A DNA stretch of 64,000 nucleotides from Anabaena sp. FACHB-1237 (GTDB lineage: Bacteria > Cyanobacteriota > Cyanobacteriia > Cyanobacteriales > Nostocaceae). Below the pieces are notes generated by a model. It made no database searches. It was not told the DNA's origin and saw only the letters and a program-made list of their open reading frames with translations. Position 1 is the first letter of the stretch. Each line of letters starts with the position of its first letter. The stretch spans positions 20,930 to 84,929 of the forward strand of contig NZ_JACJPV010000018.1 of assembly GCF_014696225.1 (NCBI RefSeq), read 5' to 3'. Shown one piece after another: positions 1-9,800 of this stretch. The position numbers and the translations under genes were made by a program.

Positions 1-1
1 C

Positions 2-214
2 GCAGTAGAAGAGGCAGAAATTAAAGCTAGAGTGAAAGAATTGATAGAACAGTATTCAGAAGAAAAACTGGATGTCAATAGATTAAGTGCGTTAGTGGAA
101 GAAGAACTACTGACAAAGAAAATTATTGACTGGTTACTAGAACATTCAACAGTAGAATTAGTAGCAGAAGGTTCTTTGACACAGAAGGAAGCGGAAGCGG
201 AAACTGAGGAATAG
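2..214 (+). CDS. tig: Trigger factor, C-terminal end (partial)
   Basis: The window opens inside a reading frame that ends at a TAG 270 bases before clpP. The visible 70 residues are acidic and helical, with the pattern VKELIEQYSEEKL and then a Lys-Lys-Ile-Ile-Asp-Trp-Leu segment, and finish in a Glu-rich tail. This matches the end of the C-terminal chaperone domain of trigger factor, the ribosome-bound peptidyl-prolyl isomerase and chaperone. In cyanobacteria tig commonly lies directly upstream of clpP and clpX, and that order is present here. Seen: frame, composition and neighbours. Inferred: identity, because the ribosome-binding and isomerase domains lie outside the window. Confidence 0.8.
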   Translation, partial: AVEEAEIKARVKELIEQYSEEKLDVNRLSALVEEELLTKKIIDWLLEHSTVELVAEGSLTQKEAEAETEE

Positions 215-487
215 GAGTCAGGAGTCAGGAGTTCTAGGAGTTCTAGGAGTCAGAATACAGAATTTTTTCTCTGCTCCTCTGCACCTGGCACTCTCTGACC
301 TTAATCACAACAGAAGTAGCTAATATAGGCCATAATAAAATTATGGCATAGTCATAATTTGAGAAAACCTAATTTTCTGCAAAAAGTGACTAAAAATTTA
401 CTTCCCAAAAAATCAGCGATAGCGAAACACTCCGTAAGAGTGACTAAGCTATGAATTGTATCCCCTTTTATCGTTAAATATTCTTAT
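215..487. promoter_or_regulatory. tig-clpP intergenic region with GGAGTCAGGAGT repeats
   Basis: This 273-bp gap begins with short direct repeats of GGAGTCAGGAGT and GGAGTTCTA just after the tig stop. Similar strings recur near 42080 and 58735, so it is a dispersed short repeat. The rest should hold the clpP promoter. I see no clear sigma-70 box or terminator. Confidence 0.4.
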
Positions 488-1186
488 ATGCTTGTATCAC
501 AATCGGGAAATTATCCTGTTCACAGCCTGAGTCATCTTCACGTTAATTCCCACGTGCATAGCCCAAAAAACATTGTACCAATGGTTGTAGAACAATCGGG
601 TATGGGCGAAAGAGCTTTTGATATCTATTCTCGACTGCTGCGGGAAAGAATCATTTTCCTGGGAACACCCATAGATGATGATGTTGCTAACTCCATTGTC
701 GCCCAATTACTGTTCCTAGATTCAGAGGACGCAGAAAAGGATATTCAACTTTACATTAATTCTCCTGGTGGTTCTGTCTATGCGGGGATGGCCATTTATG
801 ATACAATTCAACAAATACGCCCTGATGTAGTAACAATCTGTTTTGGATTAGCTGCTAGTATGGGAGCATTTTTGTTAACTTCGGGAACTCCGGGAAAACG
901 GATGTCTTTACCTGACTCTCGCATTATGATTCATCAACCACTGGGTGGTGCTCAAGGCCAAGCTATTGACATTGAAATTCAAGCCCGGGAAATTCTTTAC
1001 ATTAAGAGTGAGTTAAATCAGTTACTATCTAAACATACTGGTCAACCCTTGGAAAAAATTGAAGCGGATACCGAGCGGGACTTTTTTATGTCCGCCGAAG
1101 AAGCGAAAACCTATGGTTTAATTGATCAGGTGATTTCTCGTCAAAACCTTCCCACAGCAGGGGAAAACGTCACAATTTTGAAATAA
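488..1186 (+). CDS. clpP: ATP-dependent Clp protease proteolytic subunit
   Basis: Serine peptidase (family S14) that forms the tetradecameric proteolytic chamber working with ClpX or ClpC in the cytoplasm. The catalytic triad is visible as Ser124 (AASMGAF), His149 (MIHQPLGG) and Asp198 (ERDFF). The spacing equals that of the E. coli enzyme with a constant offset of 27 residues. The 27-residue extension at the N-terminus ([15 protein letters not shown]) may be a propeptide or an over-called start; Met32 and Met39 are internal alternatives. clpX starts 9 bases downstream, so the two are almost certainly cotranscribed. Cyanobacteria carry several clpP paralogues, and the linkage to tig and clpX points to the ClpX-partner copy. 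Function is certain; the exact start is less so. Confidence 0.95.
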   Translation: MLVSQSGNYPVHSLSHLHVNSHVHSPKNIVPMVVEQSGMGERAFDIYSRLLRERIIFLGTPIDDDVANSIVAQLLFLDSEDAEKDIQLYINSPGGSVYAGMAIYDTIQQIRPDVVTICFGLAASMGAFLLTSGTPGKRMSLPDSRIMIHQPLGGAQGQAIDIEIQAREILYIKSELNQLLSKHTGQPLEKIEADTERDFFMSAEEAKTYGLIDQVISRQNLPTAGENVTILK

Positions 1187-1195
1187 GAGGCTGCT

Positions 1196-2539
1196 ATGTC
1201 TAAGTACGACTCCCATTTAAAATGTTCATTTTGTGGCAAGTCTCAAGAGCAGGTACGTAAATTGATCGCAGGTCCGGGAGTCTACATCTGCGATGAATGC
1301 GTTGACTTGTGTAATGAAATTCTTGATGAAGAGTTGCTAGAAGCTAATGGGGGTTCACAAGCTCCTCAAAAGTCTGAAGCATCTCAAAAACGTCACAGCC
1401 GCTCTGGTAATATTTCTTTTAATCAAATTCCTAAACCCAGGGAAATTAAGAAATATTTAGATGATCATGTTATTGGACAGGATGAGGCTAAGAAGGTTCT
1501 GTCGGTAGCGGTTTACAACCATTACAAACGTTTAGCCATACTTCAGTCTAAAGGTAATACTAATGGTAAACCTGTGGCGGACGATGCCGTGGAACTGCAA
1601 AAGTCTAATATTCTCCTAATTGGTCCAACTGGATGCGGTAAGACTTTGTTAGCACAAACTTTAGCGAAAATTCTGGATGTTCCTTTTGCTGTAGCGGATG
1701 CTACAACCCTGACGGAAGCGGGGTATGTAGGGGAGGATGTGGAGAATATTCTGCTAAGATTATTACAAGTGGCTGATTTAGATGTAGATGAAGCCCAAAG
1801 AGGAATTATCTACATTGATGAAATTGATAAAATAGCTCGTAAGAGTGAAAACCCATCCATTACTAGGGATGTATCTGGTGAAGGTGTACAACAAGCGTTA
1901 TTAAAAATGCTGGAGGGAACAATTGCTAATGTTCCACCTCAAGGCGGAAGAAAACATCCATATCAAGATTGTATTCAAATAGATACTAGTAATATCTTGT
2001 TTATTTGTGGTGGTGCTTTTGTTGGTTTAGAAAAAGTTGTAGATCAGCGCGTTGGTAAGAAATCTATTGGTTTTGTACAACCAGGAGAAGGACAAAGTAA
2101 GGAAAAACGGGCTGCTGATACGCTTCGCTACTTGCAACCAGATGATTTAGTCAAATTTGGTATGATTCCTGAATTTATTGGACGTATACCGATGGTTGCT
2201 GTGGTTGATCCTTTGGATGAGGAAGCATTGATGGCGATTTTAACTGAGCCGCGCAGTGCATTAGTGAAGCAGTACCAGAAGTTGTTAAAAATGGATAATG
2301 TCCAATTAGATTTTAAAACAGAAGCGTTAAGAGCGATCGCTCAAGAAGCATACCGACGCAAAACAGGAGCAAGAGCATTACGTGGTATTGTGGAAGAGTT
2401 GATGTTAGATGTGATGTATGAGTTACCATCTCGTAAAGATGTGACTCGTTGTACTGTTACCAAGGAAATGGTAGAAAAACGTTCTACTGCGGAGTTACTG
2501 GTACATCCATCTTCGTTACCAAAACCAGAGTCAGCATAA
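1196..2539 (+). CDS. clpX: ATP-dependent Clp protease ATP-binding subunit ClpX
   Basis: AAA+ unfoldase that recognises substrates and threads them into ClpP. The N-terminal zinc-binding domain shows Cys10, Cys13, Cys32 and Cys35. The AAA+ module has Walker A GPTGCGKT (143-150), pore loop GYVGED (176-181) and Walker B IIYIDEID (204-211). A ClpP-docking loop, KKSIGF, follows, and the sensor 2 region [10 protein letters not shown] is near residue 385. At 447 residues it is slightly longer than the roughly 424 of E. coli, mostly from a Gln/Ser-rich linker after the zinc finger (51-73). It follows clpP by 9 bases, with GAGGCTGCT before the ATG. All functional motifs are intact. Confidence 0.98.
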   Translation: MSKYDSHLKCSFCGKSQEQVRKLIAGPGVYICDECVDLCNEILDEELLEANGGSQAPQKSEASQKRHSRSGNISFNQIPKPREIKKYLDDHVIGQDEAKKVLSVAVYNHYKRLAILQSKGNTNGKPVADDAVELQKSNILLIGPTGCGKTLLAQTLAKILDVPFAVADATTLTEAGYVGEDVENILLRLLQVADLDVDEAQRGIIYIDEIDKIARKSENPSITRDVSGEGVQQALLKMLEGTIANVPPQGGRKHPYQDCIQIDTSNILFICGGAFVGLEKVVDQRVGKKSIGFVQPGEGQSKEKRAADTLRYLQPDDLVKFGMIPEFIGRIPMVAVVDPLDEEALMAILTEPRSALVKQYQKLLKMDNVQLDFKTEALRAIAQEAYRRKTGARALRGIVEELMLDVMYELPSRKDVTRCTVTKEMVEKRSTAELLVHPSSLPKPESA

Positions 2540-2652
2540 TTGGTAATTGGTGATTGGTGATTGGTAAGATAAAATATCTAGTATATTATTTTATTACTGT
2601 TTTTATTACTGTCATCTGTCACCTGTTCCCTCTTACCTGCTTCCTACAAATT

Positions 2653-3492
2653 ATGAGTTATATAAATGTTCGTGGTGTTGATCATTATTATGAATGGATA
2701 AAGAAACCATCCGATATTATTAAACCTGTGATGGTTTTTCTGCATGGTTGGGCAGGTTCTGGTAGATATTGGCAAAGTACAGCCCAGGCTTTATTGGATA
2801 ATTTTGATTGTTTATTATATGATTTACGCGGATTTGGGCGCTCTCAATGTCAACCCCAGAATAATCATAATTTAAGTTATGATTTAACAGAATATGCTGA
2901 AGATTTGGCGGTTTTATTAAATCAGTTAAATCTAGATAAAGTTTATATTAATGCCCATTCTATGGGTGCTTCCATTGCTACTTTGTTTTTTAATCGTTAT
3001 CCACAAAAAGTAGAAAAGGGAATTTTAACTTGTAGCGGTATTTTTGAATATGATGAAAAGGCTTTTTCTGCTTTTCACAAATTCGGAGGTTATGTTGTTA
3101 AATTTCGTCCCCAATGGTTAAGCAAAATTCCTTTGGCTGATAGTATGTTTATGGCTAGATTTTTACATCGTTCTATTCCTAAACATGAACGTCAGGCTTT
3201 TCTGGAGGATTTTATTAATGCCCATTATGATGCTGCTTTAGGTACTATTTATACTTCTGTGAGTCAGGAGCAGGCGGAAATAATGCCAGGTGAATTTTCT
3301 AAGTTAACTATACCTACTTTGTTGATTGCAGGAGAATATGATATTATTATTCCGGCAGATTTAGGTAAGAAAGCGGCAGCTTTAAGCGATCAAGTGGAGT
3401 TACAAATTATTCCGAATACGGCGCATTTTCCGATGTTGGAAGATGCTGAAACTTATTTAGCCAAGGTGAGAGAGTTTTTACATAATAGCTGA
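2653..3492 (+). CDS. Alpha/beta hydrolase
   Basis: A 279-residue alpha/beta-hydrolase-fold protein. Numbered from the chosen ATG it shows the oxyanion loop FLHGWAGSG, the nucleophile elbow NAHSMGAS, the acid turn AGEYDIIIP and the catalytic histidine in NTAHFPMLED, so the triad Ser-Asp-His is complete. The frame stays open upstream to 2554, but those 33 residues come from low-complexity intergenic DNA (ggtgattggtgattgg). I therefore start at MSYINVRGVDHYYEW, where family similarity begins. Substrate is unknown; relatives include haloperoxidase-like and ester hydrolases. It lies 113 bases after clpX on the same strand and is probably transcribed separately. Confidence 0.85.
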   Translation: MSYINVRGVDHYYEWIKKPSDIIKPVMVFLHGWAGSGRYWQSTAQALLDNFDCLLYDLRGFGRSQCQPQNNHNLSYDLTEYAEDLAVLLNQLNLDKVYINAHSMGASIATLFFNRYPQKVEKGILTCSGIFEYDEKAFSAFHKFGGYVVKFRPQWLSKIPLADSMFMARFLHRSIPKHERQAFLEDFINAHYDAALGTIYTSVSQEQAEIMPGEFSKLTIPTLLIAGEYDIIIPADLGKKAAALSDQVELQIIPNTAHFPMLEDAETYLAKVREFLHNS

Positions 3493-3529
3493 AGTCATCT
3501 AAAGATGACTAAAAAAACTGAAAACATTT

Positions 3530-3593
3530 CTAGTTTGCTTTAGTAAACTTTGGTTATTAGCCATGAAATGAATTTCATGGCCGTTAAGGTTAC
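3530..3593. repeat. Dispersed palindromic repeat (TTTAGTAAACTT / GCCATGAAAT-ATTTCATGGC)
   Basis: Two adjacent palindromes, around GTTTGCTTTAGTAAACTT and GCCATGAAATGAATTTCATGGC. The same pair occurs in inverted order and orientation at about 28434-28484, so this is a mobile or amplified hairpin repeat. Confidence 0.6.
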
Positions 3594-3605
3594 TGACAGA
3601 TAATT

Positions 3606-3711
3606 TACAGCAGTTTCCGTTATTATGAGGTACAGATGTTAATGATAAAACCCTTGTAACACAGGCATCTTGCCTGTTCACAGTGCACCTCATGTAGATA
3701 GAATGTGCTGT
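3606..3711. repeat. 107-bp dispersed repeat, copy 1
   Basis: Begins TACAGCAGTTTCCGTTATTA and ends GAATGTGCTGT. A near-identical copy lies at 6344-6450 in the same orientation, and only its first 22 bases occur at 20127-20148. It contains the hairpin core ACAGGCATCTTGCCTGT, which is also present at 46370. Confidence 0.75.
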
Positions 3712-3780
3712 ATATCCCACATTCGGCACTTCAACTAGTAATACATAAAAACTACATATAAAGAAAATTTCTGATTTTTG

Positions 3781-5358
3781 CTATTTACTAACTGTCCACC
3801 AAGCTAACGCATAATCTTGAACATTTTCATTAATTTGTTTGGTAAATTTCACTTTGATTTTATATTTTCCATCTTCAGGAATAGGACAAAAAATGTGTTC
3901 TACATTGTCAACTTCACTCACGGAGTTACAAACGGTAATTTCCGAATTACTACTGTTGTCTTTTACTAAATATAAATCCAGATTATTTAAGCCGCGATCG
4001 CTAAATTTCTCATCTATATCATATTTTCCATTATTATTTTTATCTTCTAATTCTACCAATCTATCCCAATTTAATGTAATACTTACAAAACTTTTACTCT
4101 TTAAAGGTTTTTCTAAAGTATATTCTATCTCTTTATCGGTTGTAATTTTGCCAAAGTTCCAACCAATATTACCCACTGGCTTATTAGGATAAAATTGTCC
4201 AGCGCTCAATTGTTGATAAGCACGAAAAGCGTTTAAATGTCCAGATCCCATTTGTTCATCTAGGGGAATTTTAGGATCTTTGTAAGCATCAGAATTAAAC
4301 CAATTTTGATTTTGCTTATCAACTAATGTTCTGGTCATTCCTAATGCTAAACCATCACCATTATCCTTAATTTTTTCGGCTGAATTTAATAAAATAACCT
4401 TCATTACTTGATGACGACGAGTATCTGTTGTCCAATTAATTTGTTTTATTCTTAACTGTTTATCCCCAAATTCTTGTAATAATGCAACTACACCTATTAC
4501 TTGAGGTGCTGCAAAACTTGTACCTGTGGATTTATTGATTTTACCATCAGGATTTAATAAGGGAATATTAGTACCAGGAGCAACTATACTAATGCTATTT
4601 CTTGAACCAATATTAAATTCTTTACCAACAAGACGATTTTGATCACGACCTGCTAAATTAGAAACATGAACTTTATCAAATATTCCCTCTCTTGCTGATG
4701 AAAAAGCAACGTTAATTCCATTAAAATTGTCTGTAGGAATGGAAATTCCCCCTTTTCCTTGATTTCCAGCGATCGCATATACTACATCATGGACTCGACT
4801 AGACCAATCAATACACAATGTTAACAAAGCGTTACCATCTAATACCGCATTTGGTCGAGTATCACGTTCCAAAGGTTCACCAAAACTAAAATTAATCGCT
4901 CGTAAATCTCCACCATTTTGTAAAGCGATAAACTGCGTTGATAAACATTCCTCTGCTTGATTCATTTTCTTTGTCATTCCCACTGCGGAAGCATATAACC
5001 GCGCTTTTGGGGAAACACCTATAAAAGCCTTGTCTTGACTAACCATGACCCCAGCTACATTATACGCATGGGATTCTACTCCAGCATTGGATTTAGCTTT
5101 TCTATCACGTACAAATACAGCCACAGGAGAAAGAGCGCGATTTGTTGAGACTTTTTTATCCCAACCAAACATACCAGGACGGCCGATTTCTACCTGACCT
5201 ATGGCAATCTTCTTTCCAGATAAATTATAAGGGGCTTGTTGTAACTTTCTAGCATCAATACCATTAGTTCCTAAAAAATCCACTATTTTTACAGTGGCCA
5301 ATACTGGTAAAGTTAAACAAGCAATACTCAAACCATAAATTATCCAACTTTGTTTCAT
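3781..5358 (-). CDS. Subtilisin-like (S8) serine peptidase, atypical catalytic site
   Basis: A 525-residue secreted protein with a signal peptide at residues 1-21 and a subtilase core. His97 sits in ESHAYNVAGV, the oxyanion Asn199 in YAIAGNQG and the nucleophile Ser281 in STGTSFAAPQ. At the position of the usual catalytic Asp (VAVIDTG in subtilisins) the protein has IAIGQVEIG, residues 51-59, giving Gln55 or Glu57 in place of Asp. The region after about residue 385 resembles a beta-sandwich pre-peptidase C-terminal domain. Several Asp/Asn stretches there (LEDKNNNGKYDIDE) look able to bind calcium. It may be a divergent active protease with Glu in the triad or a degenerate one. It is divergent from rpe, 159 bp away. 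Confidence 0.8.
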   Translation of the reverse strand: MKQSWIIYGLSIACLTLPVLATVKIVDFLGTNGIDARKLQQAPYNLSGKKIAIGQVEIGRPGMFGWDKKVSTNRALSPVAVFVRDRKAKSNAGVESHAYNVAGVMVSQDKAFIGVSPKARLYASAVGMTKKMNQAEECLSTQFIALQNGGDLRAINFSFGEPLERDTRPNAVLDGNALLTLCIDWSSRVHDVVYAIAGNQGKGGISIPTDNFNGINVAFSSAREGIFDKVHVSNLAGRDQNRLVGKEFNIGSRNSISIVAPGTNIPLLNPDGKINKSTGTSFAAPQVIGVVALLQEFGDKQLRIKQINWTTDTRRHQVMKVILLNSAEKIKDNGDGLALGMTRTLVDKQNQNWFNSDAYKDPKIPLDEQMGSGHLNAFRAYQQLSAGQFYPNKPVGNIGWNFGKITTDKEIEYTLEKPLKSKSFVSITLNWDRLVELEDKNNNGKYDIDEKFSDRGLNNLDLYLVKDNSSNSEITVCNSVSEVDNVEHIFCPIPEDGKYKIKVKFTKQINENVQDYALAWWTVSK

Positions 5359-5517
5359 AAGTAATATAGATTAGAATTGATGGATTTTTTGCTAATTTTC
5401 AATCTTTGACAATTTTTGACAATTTTTAATTTTTAATTTTTCTTACTATTTTGTTACAATACTTACAGACAAAGAACCAAACAACCCAATAACGATAATC
5501 TAACATCTCCAAATCTC

Positions 5518-6213
5518 ATGTCCCAAAAACCTATTGTAATCTCTCCTTCCATTCTTTCTGCTGATTTTAGCCGTTTAGGCGATGAAATACGCGCTGTAGA
5601 TAAAGCTGGTGCTGATTGGATTCACGTTGATGTAATGGATGGTCGTTTTGTACCTAATATTACCATTGGTCCATTAATTGTAGAAGCTGTTCGTCCTGTC
5701 ACAACTAAACCTCTGGATGTTCATTTAATGATAGTTGAACCAGAAAAGTATGTAGAAGGTTTTGCTAAGGCTGGTGCTGATATTATTTCAGTTCATGCCG
5801 AGCATAACGCATCACCTCATTTACATCGTACATTAGGGCAAATTAAAGAACTTGGTAAACAAGCTGGTGTGGTACTTAACCCCGGTACACCTTTAGAATT
5901 AATTGAGTATGTTTTAGAACTATGCGATTTGATTCTTATTATGAGTGTTAACCCTGGTTTTGGTGGACAAAGTTTTATACCTGGTGTTGTCCCCAAAATT
6001 CGTAAATTGCGTCAAATGTGCGATGAACGTGGTTTAGATCCTTGGATTGAAGTTGATGGTGGTCTAAAAGCTAACAATACTTGGCAGGTTTTAGAAGCTG
6101 GCGCTAATGCGATCGTTGCTGGTTCAGCAGTATTTAACGCTCCTGACTATGCTAAAGCTATCCATGATATCCGTCATAGCAAACGTCCTGTTCCTGAATT
6201 AGCAGGAGTGTAA
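5518..6213 (+). CDS. rpe: Ribulose-phosphate 3-epimerase
   Basis: Interconverts D-ribulose 5-phosphate and D-xylulose 5-phosphate in the Calvin cycle and the pentose phosphate pathway. The 231-residue TIM barrel shows [10 protein letters not shown] at the N-terminus, the metal-binding [14 protein letters not shown], the second metal-site strand [20 protein letters not shown] and the phosphate-binding EVDGG. All catalytic residues of the family appear intact. It stands alone, with its own upstream A/T-rich promoter region and a rho-independent terminator 22 bases after the stop. Confidence 0.97.
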   Translation: MSQKPIVISPSILSADFSRLGDEIRAVDKAGADWIHVDVMDGRFVPNITIGPLIVEAVRPVTTKPLDVHLMIVEPEKYVEGFAKAGADIISVHAEHNASPHLHRTLGQIKELGKQAGVVLNPGTPLELIEYVLELCDLILIMSVNPGFGGQSFIPGVVPKIRKLRQMCDERGLDPWIEVDGGLKANNTWQVLEAGANAIVAGSAVFNAPDYAKAIHDIRHSKRPVPELAGV

Positions 6214-6235
6214 TTTAATAGTTTTTACCAAAATT

Positions 6236-6265
6236 CCCCATTTCTTCGAGAAGTTGGGGATTTTT
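6236..6265 (+). terminator. Rho-independent terminator of rpe
   Basis: The hairpin pairs CCCCA (6236-6240) with TGGGG (6255-6259) and an inner TTCT with AGAA around a TCG loop. It is followed directly by ATTTTTG. Confidence 0.8.
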
Positions 6266-6343
6266 GATCTTAGAAATTTACGTCCATATCCAAGAAACTG
6301 ATTGTAAATTTTCAACTTCCTGAAAATAACCATCCTGTGTAAC

Positions 6344-6450
6344 TACAGCAGTTTCCGTTATTATGAGGTACAGATGTTAATGATAAAACCCTTGTAACAC
6401 AGGCATCTTGCGGTGTTCATAGTGTACCTCATGTAGATGGAATGTGCTGT
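6344..6450. repeat. 107-bp dispersed repeat, copy 2
   Basis: Nearly identical to 3606-3711 and in the same orientation. The difference around CTTGCGGTGTTCATAG disrupts the hairpin core that is intact in copy 1. Confidence 0.75.
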
Positions 6451-6557
6451 GTGACTTTTCACAGTAAGCATAAGTAGCTAATTGTTAGTAATTGTTAGCT
6501 TTTCAGTTACTGTTAATTGATCCTAGCATCGTTAAATACTATGTAATTAGAAATTTA

Positions 6558-6786
6558 GGCGTTGCTGAATTGGAGTATGATATTTACAGGACTTACGCAA
6601 CTGGCATATTGGTAGGGTGTGGTTCGACAGTATAAATCATGTAAATAACCAAATTGTTGATATCTGACGCACCCACTCAACAGATTTTTTACTGTGACAC
6701 TTGCGTAAGTCCTAATTTATTTCCCGCATCAGCGAAGCGAAGCACTGGCGTTAGATGCAAAGTTTCAACCTGAGTTCAGCAACGCC
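6558..6786. mobile_element. MITE with GGCGTTGCTGAA inverted termini (outer element)
   Basis: GGCGTTGCTGAA at 6558-6569 is mirrored by TTCAGCAACGCC at 6775-6786. The interior carries the second MITE at 6588-6713. Related elements lie at 15253-15385 and, degenerate, at about 28191-28313. The family interior contains GCTTCGCTAATGCG-type palindromes. No coding capacity. Confidence 0.8.
6588..6713. mobile_element. MITE with AGGACTTACGCAA inverted termini (inner element)
   Basis: AGGACTTACGCAA (6588-6600) is the reverse complement of TTGCGTAAGTCCT (6701-6713), a perfect 13-bp terminal inverted repeat. Copies occur at 22361-22506 and 28485-28632. It sits wholly inside the GGCGTTGCTGAA element and so inserted later. 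Confidence 0.85.
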
Positions 6787-6805
6787 CATTTTGTATGATA
6801 CTGGT

Positions 6806-9800
6806 TTATGACGTTGGTTTCTGATCTGGGAACATACACTTATCAGAGTCACAACCGCTAGGTCCGACTTCTGACATTTCCCCTAAATCATAACGGCTTA
6901 ATACTCCACAAAAATCATCATTTTTCCGTCTTTCCTTCACTTGTTTAGATAACAGTTTATAGGTTTCTGCATCTATAGGTTCAAAAGGCAATCTAGGAAA
7001 TGTTTGAATATCATCAAACCGTGCTAATAAAGCCGCAGAGATATAACCCTCATCATTTTTAATGGCCTCATAAATGCGTGTACCTAAAGGTTCAATCTCT
7101 TCAGAACGTAATTCTAAAGTTGCTGAAGTATTATGAGCAGTGTAATATTTTTGTACCTGCATCACAAAGTCTAACTGTGCTAAAACTGAAAATTTAGATA
7201 CATCAATTTCATCAGCACCAGGTAAATCTGCCCAGGACACAGCCACAGGTATTTCTACTAACCACTCTGTACATCTGGGATCAAATGGGTCATTTAGTAA
7301 ATTACCCTTTTCATCTTTATCGGATTGAGATGGTATAATACTATACCCATATTCTAAACAAGCTAAAGCCACAGGGTCATTTTTACCGAAAGTGATGCGG
7401 CGGATGAATCTTTGCGCTTTAGGAGGATGCCAACCAGGAGAAGCTCCGGTTAAAAGTGCTTTAGTTCCCGAAGGTTGTACCGTAGTACAACGATTAGGAC
7501 GTTTAAGACCATGTTTGTCGCAATAATTCCAGACGGTTTGATGGACTATATCTTTCCACCGGCTGAGATATTCTGCTTCTGCACGTTTAAAGATTAAACC
7601 TTCTGGGGTTTCTGGTCTACCTTGTTCCCACCAATGCAACCAGTTTACACCAAAAGCATGAACGAAGAAGTCGAATAGCCCAGTAAAGGAAACTCCCACA
7701 ATGGGATCAAGTTCCCGACTATATTGATAGCGGGGTTCAAGGAAATGATGATTTAATAATGTGGCTACGGATAGCGCACTAGCCGTAAATGCTTCTTCTT
7801 GTTCTTTGTAGTTATCGGGATCGAGTTGGTTTAAGTGAACTTCCGCTAAATTGCAAAAGAAATTAGTACCTATAATTTCACCACAATTGTGCGTAATACA
7901 ACCATTGGCAATAAAAGAGTGGGTTAGGGGAACATGAAGATCATAAACTGGTTCTTCACCAAATTCTTCAATGCTTTTAACTTTTGAAGTGAATCTTTGA
8001 CTAATAATAGCTTCACTATATTTCCTGGATGACTCCTTAGTAGCTAGTGTTGCTAAACATTCCTGTTTATCAGGTATTAAAGGGAAACCTATTAATTGCC
8101 AAAATTTTGTTGCTTCCGCTGCTGAATAGATCATCAGTCTGCAACTATCCCTATTTTGGCTGACTTTCTCAGTTCCATCTTTTAATGTGCATGGAACTCC
8201 CCTGCTTCCTGCTTTTTCTTTGATCAGGAGACTGCTTTTAATTCCTAAATTAAGTAGGATGATCTGAATTTGAGCAAGTAATTGTCGTGAGCGGTTACGC
8301 AGTTCAATATTTCTACCTTTGACGTTAACACAACCATCTGCAGAAAATAATCCTTGCAAGAAACCAATAATTACCTCTTGTGATTGAGATAAAAACTGAT
8401 CTGGTAAATAGTCTTTAGATTTTACACCTAGTTTATTGCAAAGTGAATCTACTAAAGGTGAGTCATTATGCAACGTACAAGCACCTTTAACTAGGTTTGG
8501 TTTATGACTATAACCTGTCAAAGATTCCACAGCAGCAGTCAACACAGGAAAAGCGGTTTTGTACTCATTTTGGTTGATGTAGAATACAGCATCTAATTCT
8601 TTATAACCTTGATAGGTTGAGTCATCACTGTATAACCATCCCAACATTTGCGCTTGTTCAACTGTAATAGTACCTTCTCCAAAATATCCTGCACCTTTTT
8701 GGATGTAGATATGATGATCAGATGTTAAGTCTTTGGTTGCTACCCATCCATGATTGGTAAAGTGTTGATGGTCAGCAGTACATCTCATTTGCTGGCCGTT
8801 TGCTAGGGTAATGAGATAGGTTGTTTGTACTCCTGTGGGAAAAGCGATCGCGTCTGTCAGTCTAACTCCATCTAGCCCTACAGCACGCAAGTCAACTAAG
8901 GCTTGAAATGGTTTACCTACTAATTCTTTAATCGGTACTAATCCTTGATTTGTAGATACCAATGTATCCCCTGCGTGGCATGGATTTAAACCATATCTAC
9001 TTAAACGATGCTCTAGTTCTTGATTATCTATTTTTGGATAACGTTCTTGTATCCAATCTTTACCCTTACCTTGCTGATATGCTTGTACAAAGTCAATTTT
9101 TAACTCTTGGGTTGTCAATAAATCTATATTAGCTCTAGCTACTGCTTCCCCAGCCCATTGAATTGCACCTTCTCCACTATAGTACTGCTTTTGTACCGAC
9201 TCTATACATTCGTTTAAGGTAGGTTTATGATGAAATACTCTTGTATGGTTCGCCATTCGTAAAGCATCACGTTCTGGGTCAATACTCCAGTTACCTTGTG
9301 CATCTTGCTGCCATAAGTTGTCCTTAGCTTTACTTCCTAACTCATCATCTGATACGAATTGCCGCATACCGGCACTTCGGCGCACATTACCTGCAACTAT
9401 AGTAACTGCTGCTTCGTCAATAAGCAGACAACATTCAACAGAATTTAATTTTCTGCCTACTGCTTTATTCAATATTGATGCAATACGTTGATAAAGTCCC
9501 GATAATTTCACTGGGTTAGCAATGCCACCAAATCCTTTAAGCACTTCCCCAGATTTACGGACATCGGAAACATCTACAATTACCTGCACTTTACTGGTAA
9601 AACGTTCATCAGTGGATAATTCCAGAATAGTTTGATAGGATTTTACCCAACCTTCTCGACTATCACCAACGTAAATATTTACAGTGTTATCTTTGACAAT
9701 CACATCTGTAAATTCCCGGCGTTTTTCTGTTGGTGTACTACCAATTTCTCCTTGAATGGTAATATTCAAATAATTACGGATGACGGGAAGTTGATTAATA

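Noticed and set aside
2554..2652. N-terminal extension of the alpha/beta hydrolase
   Set aside because: Derived from simple repeats (GGTGATTGGTGATTGG) and lacks similarity to the family; the ATG at 2653 fits better.
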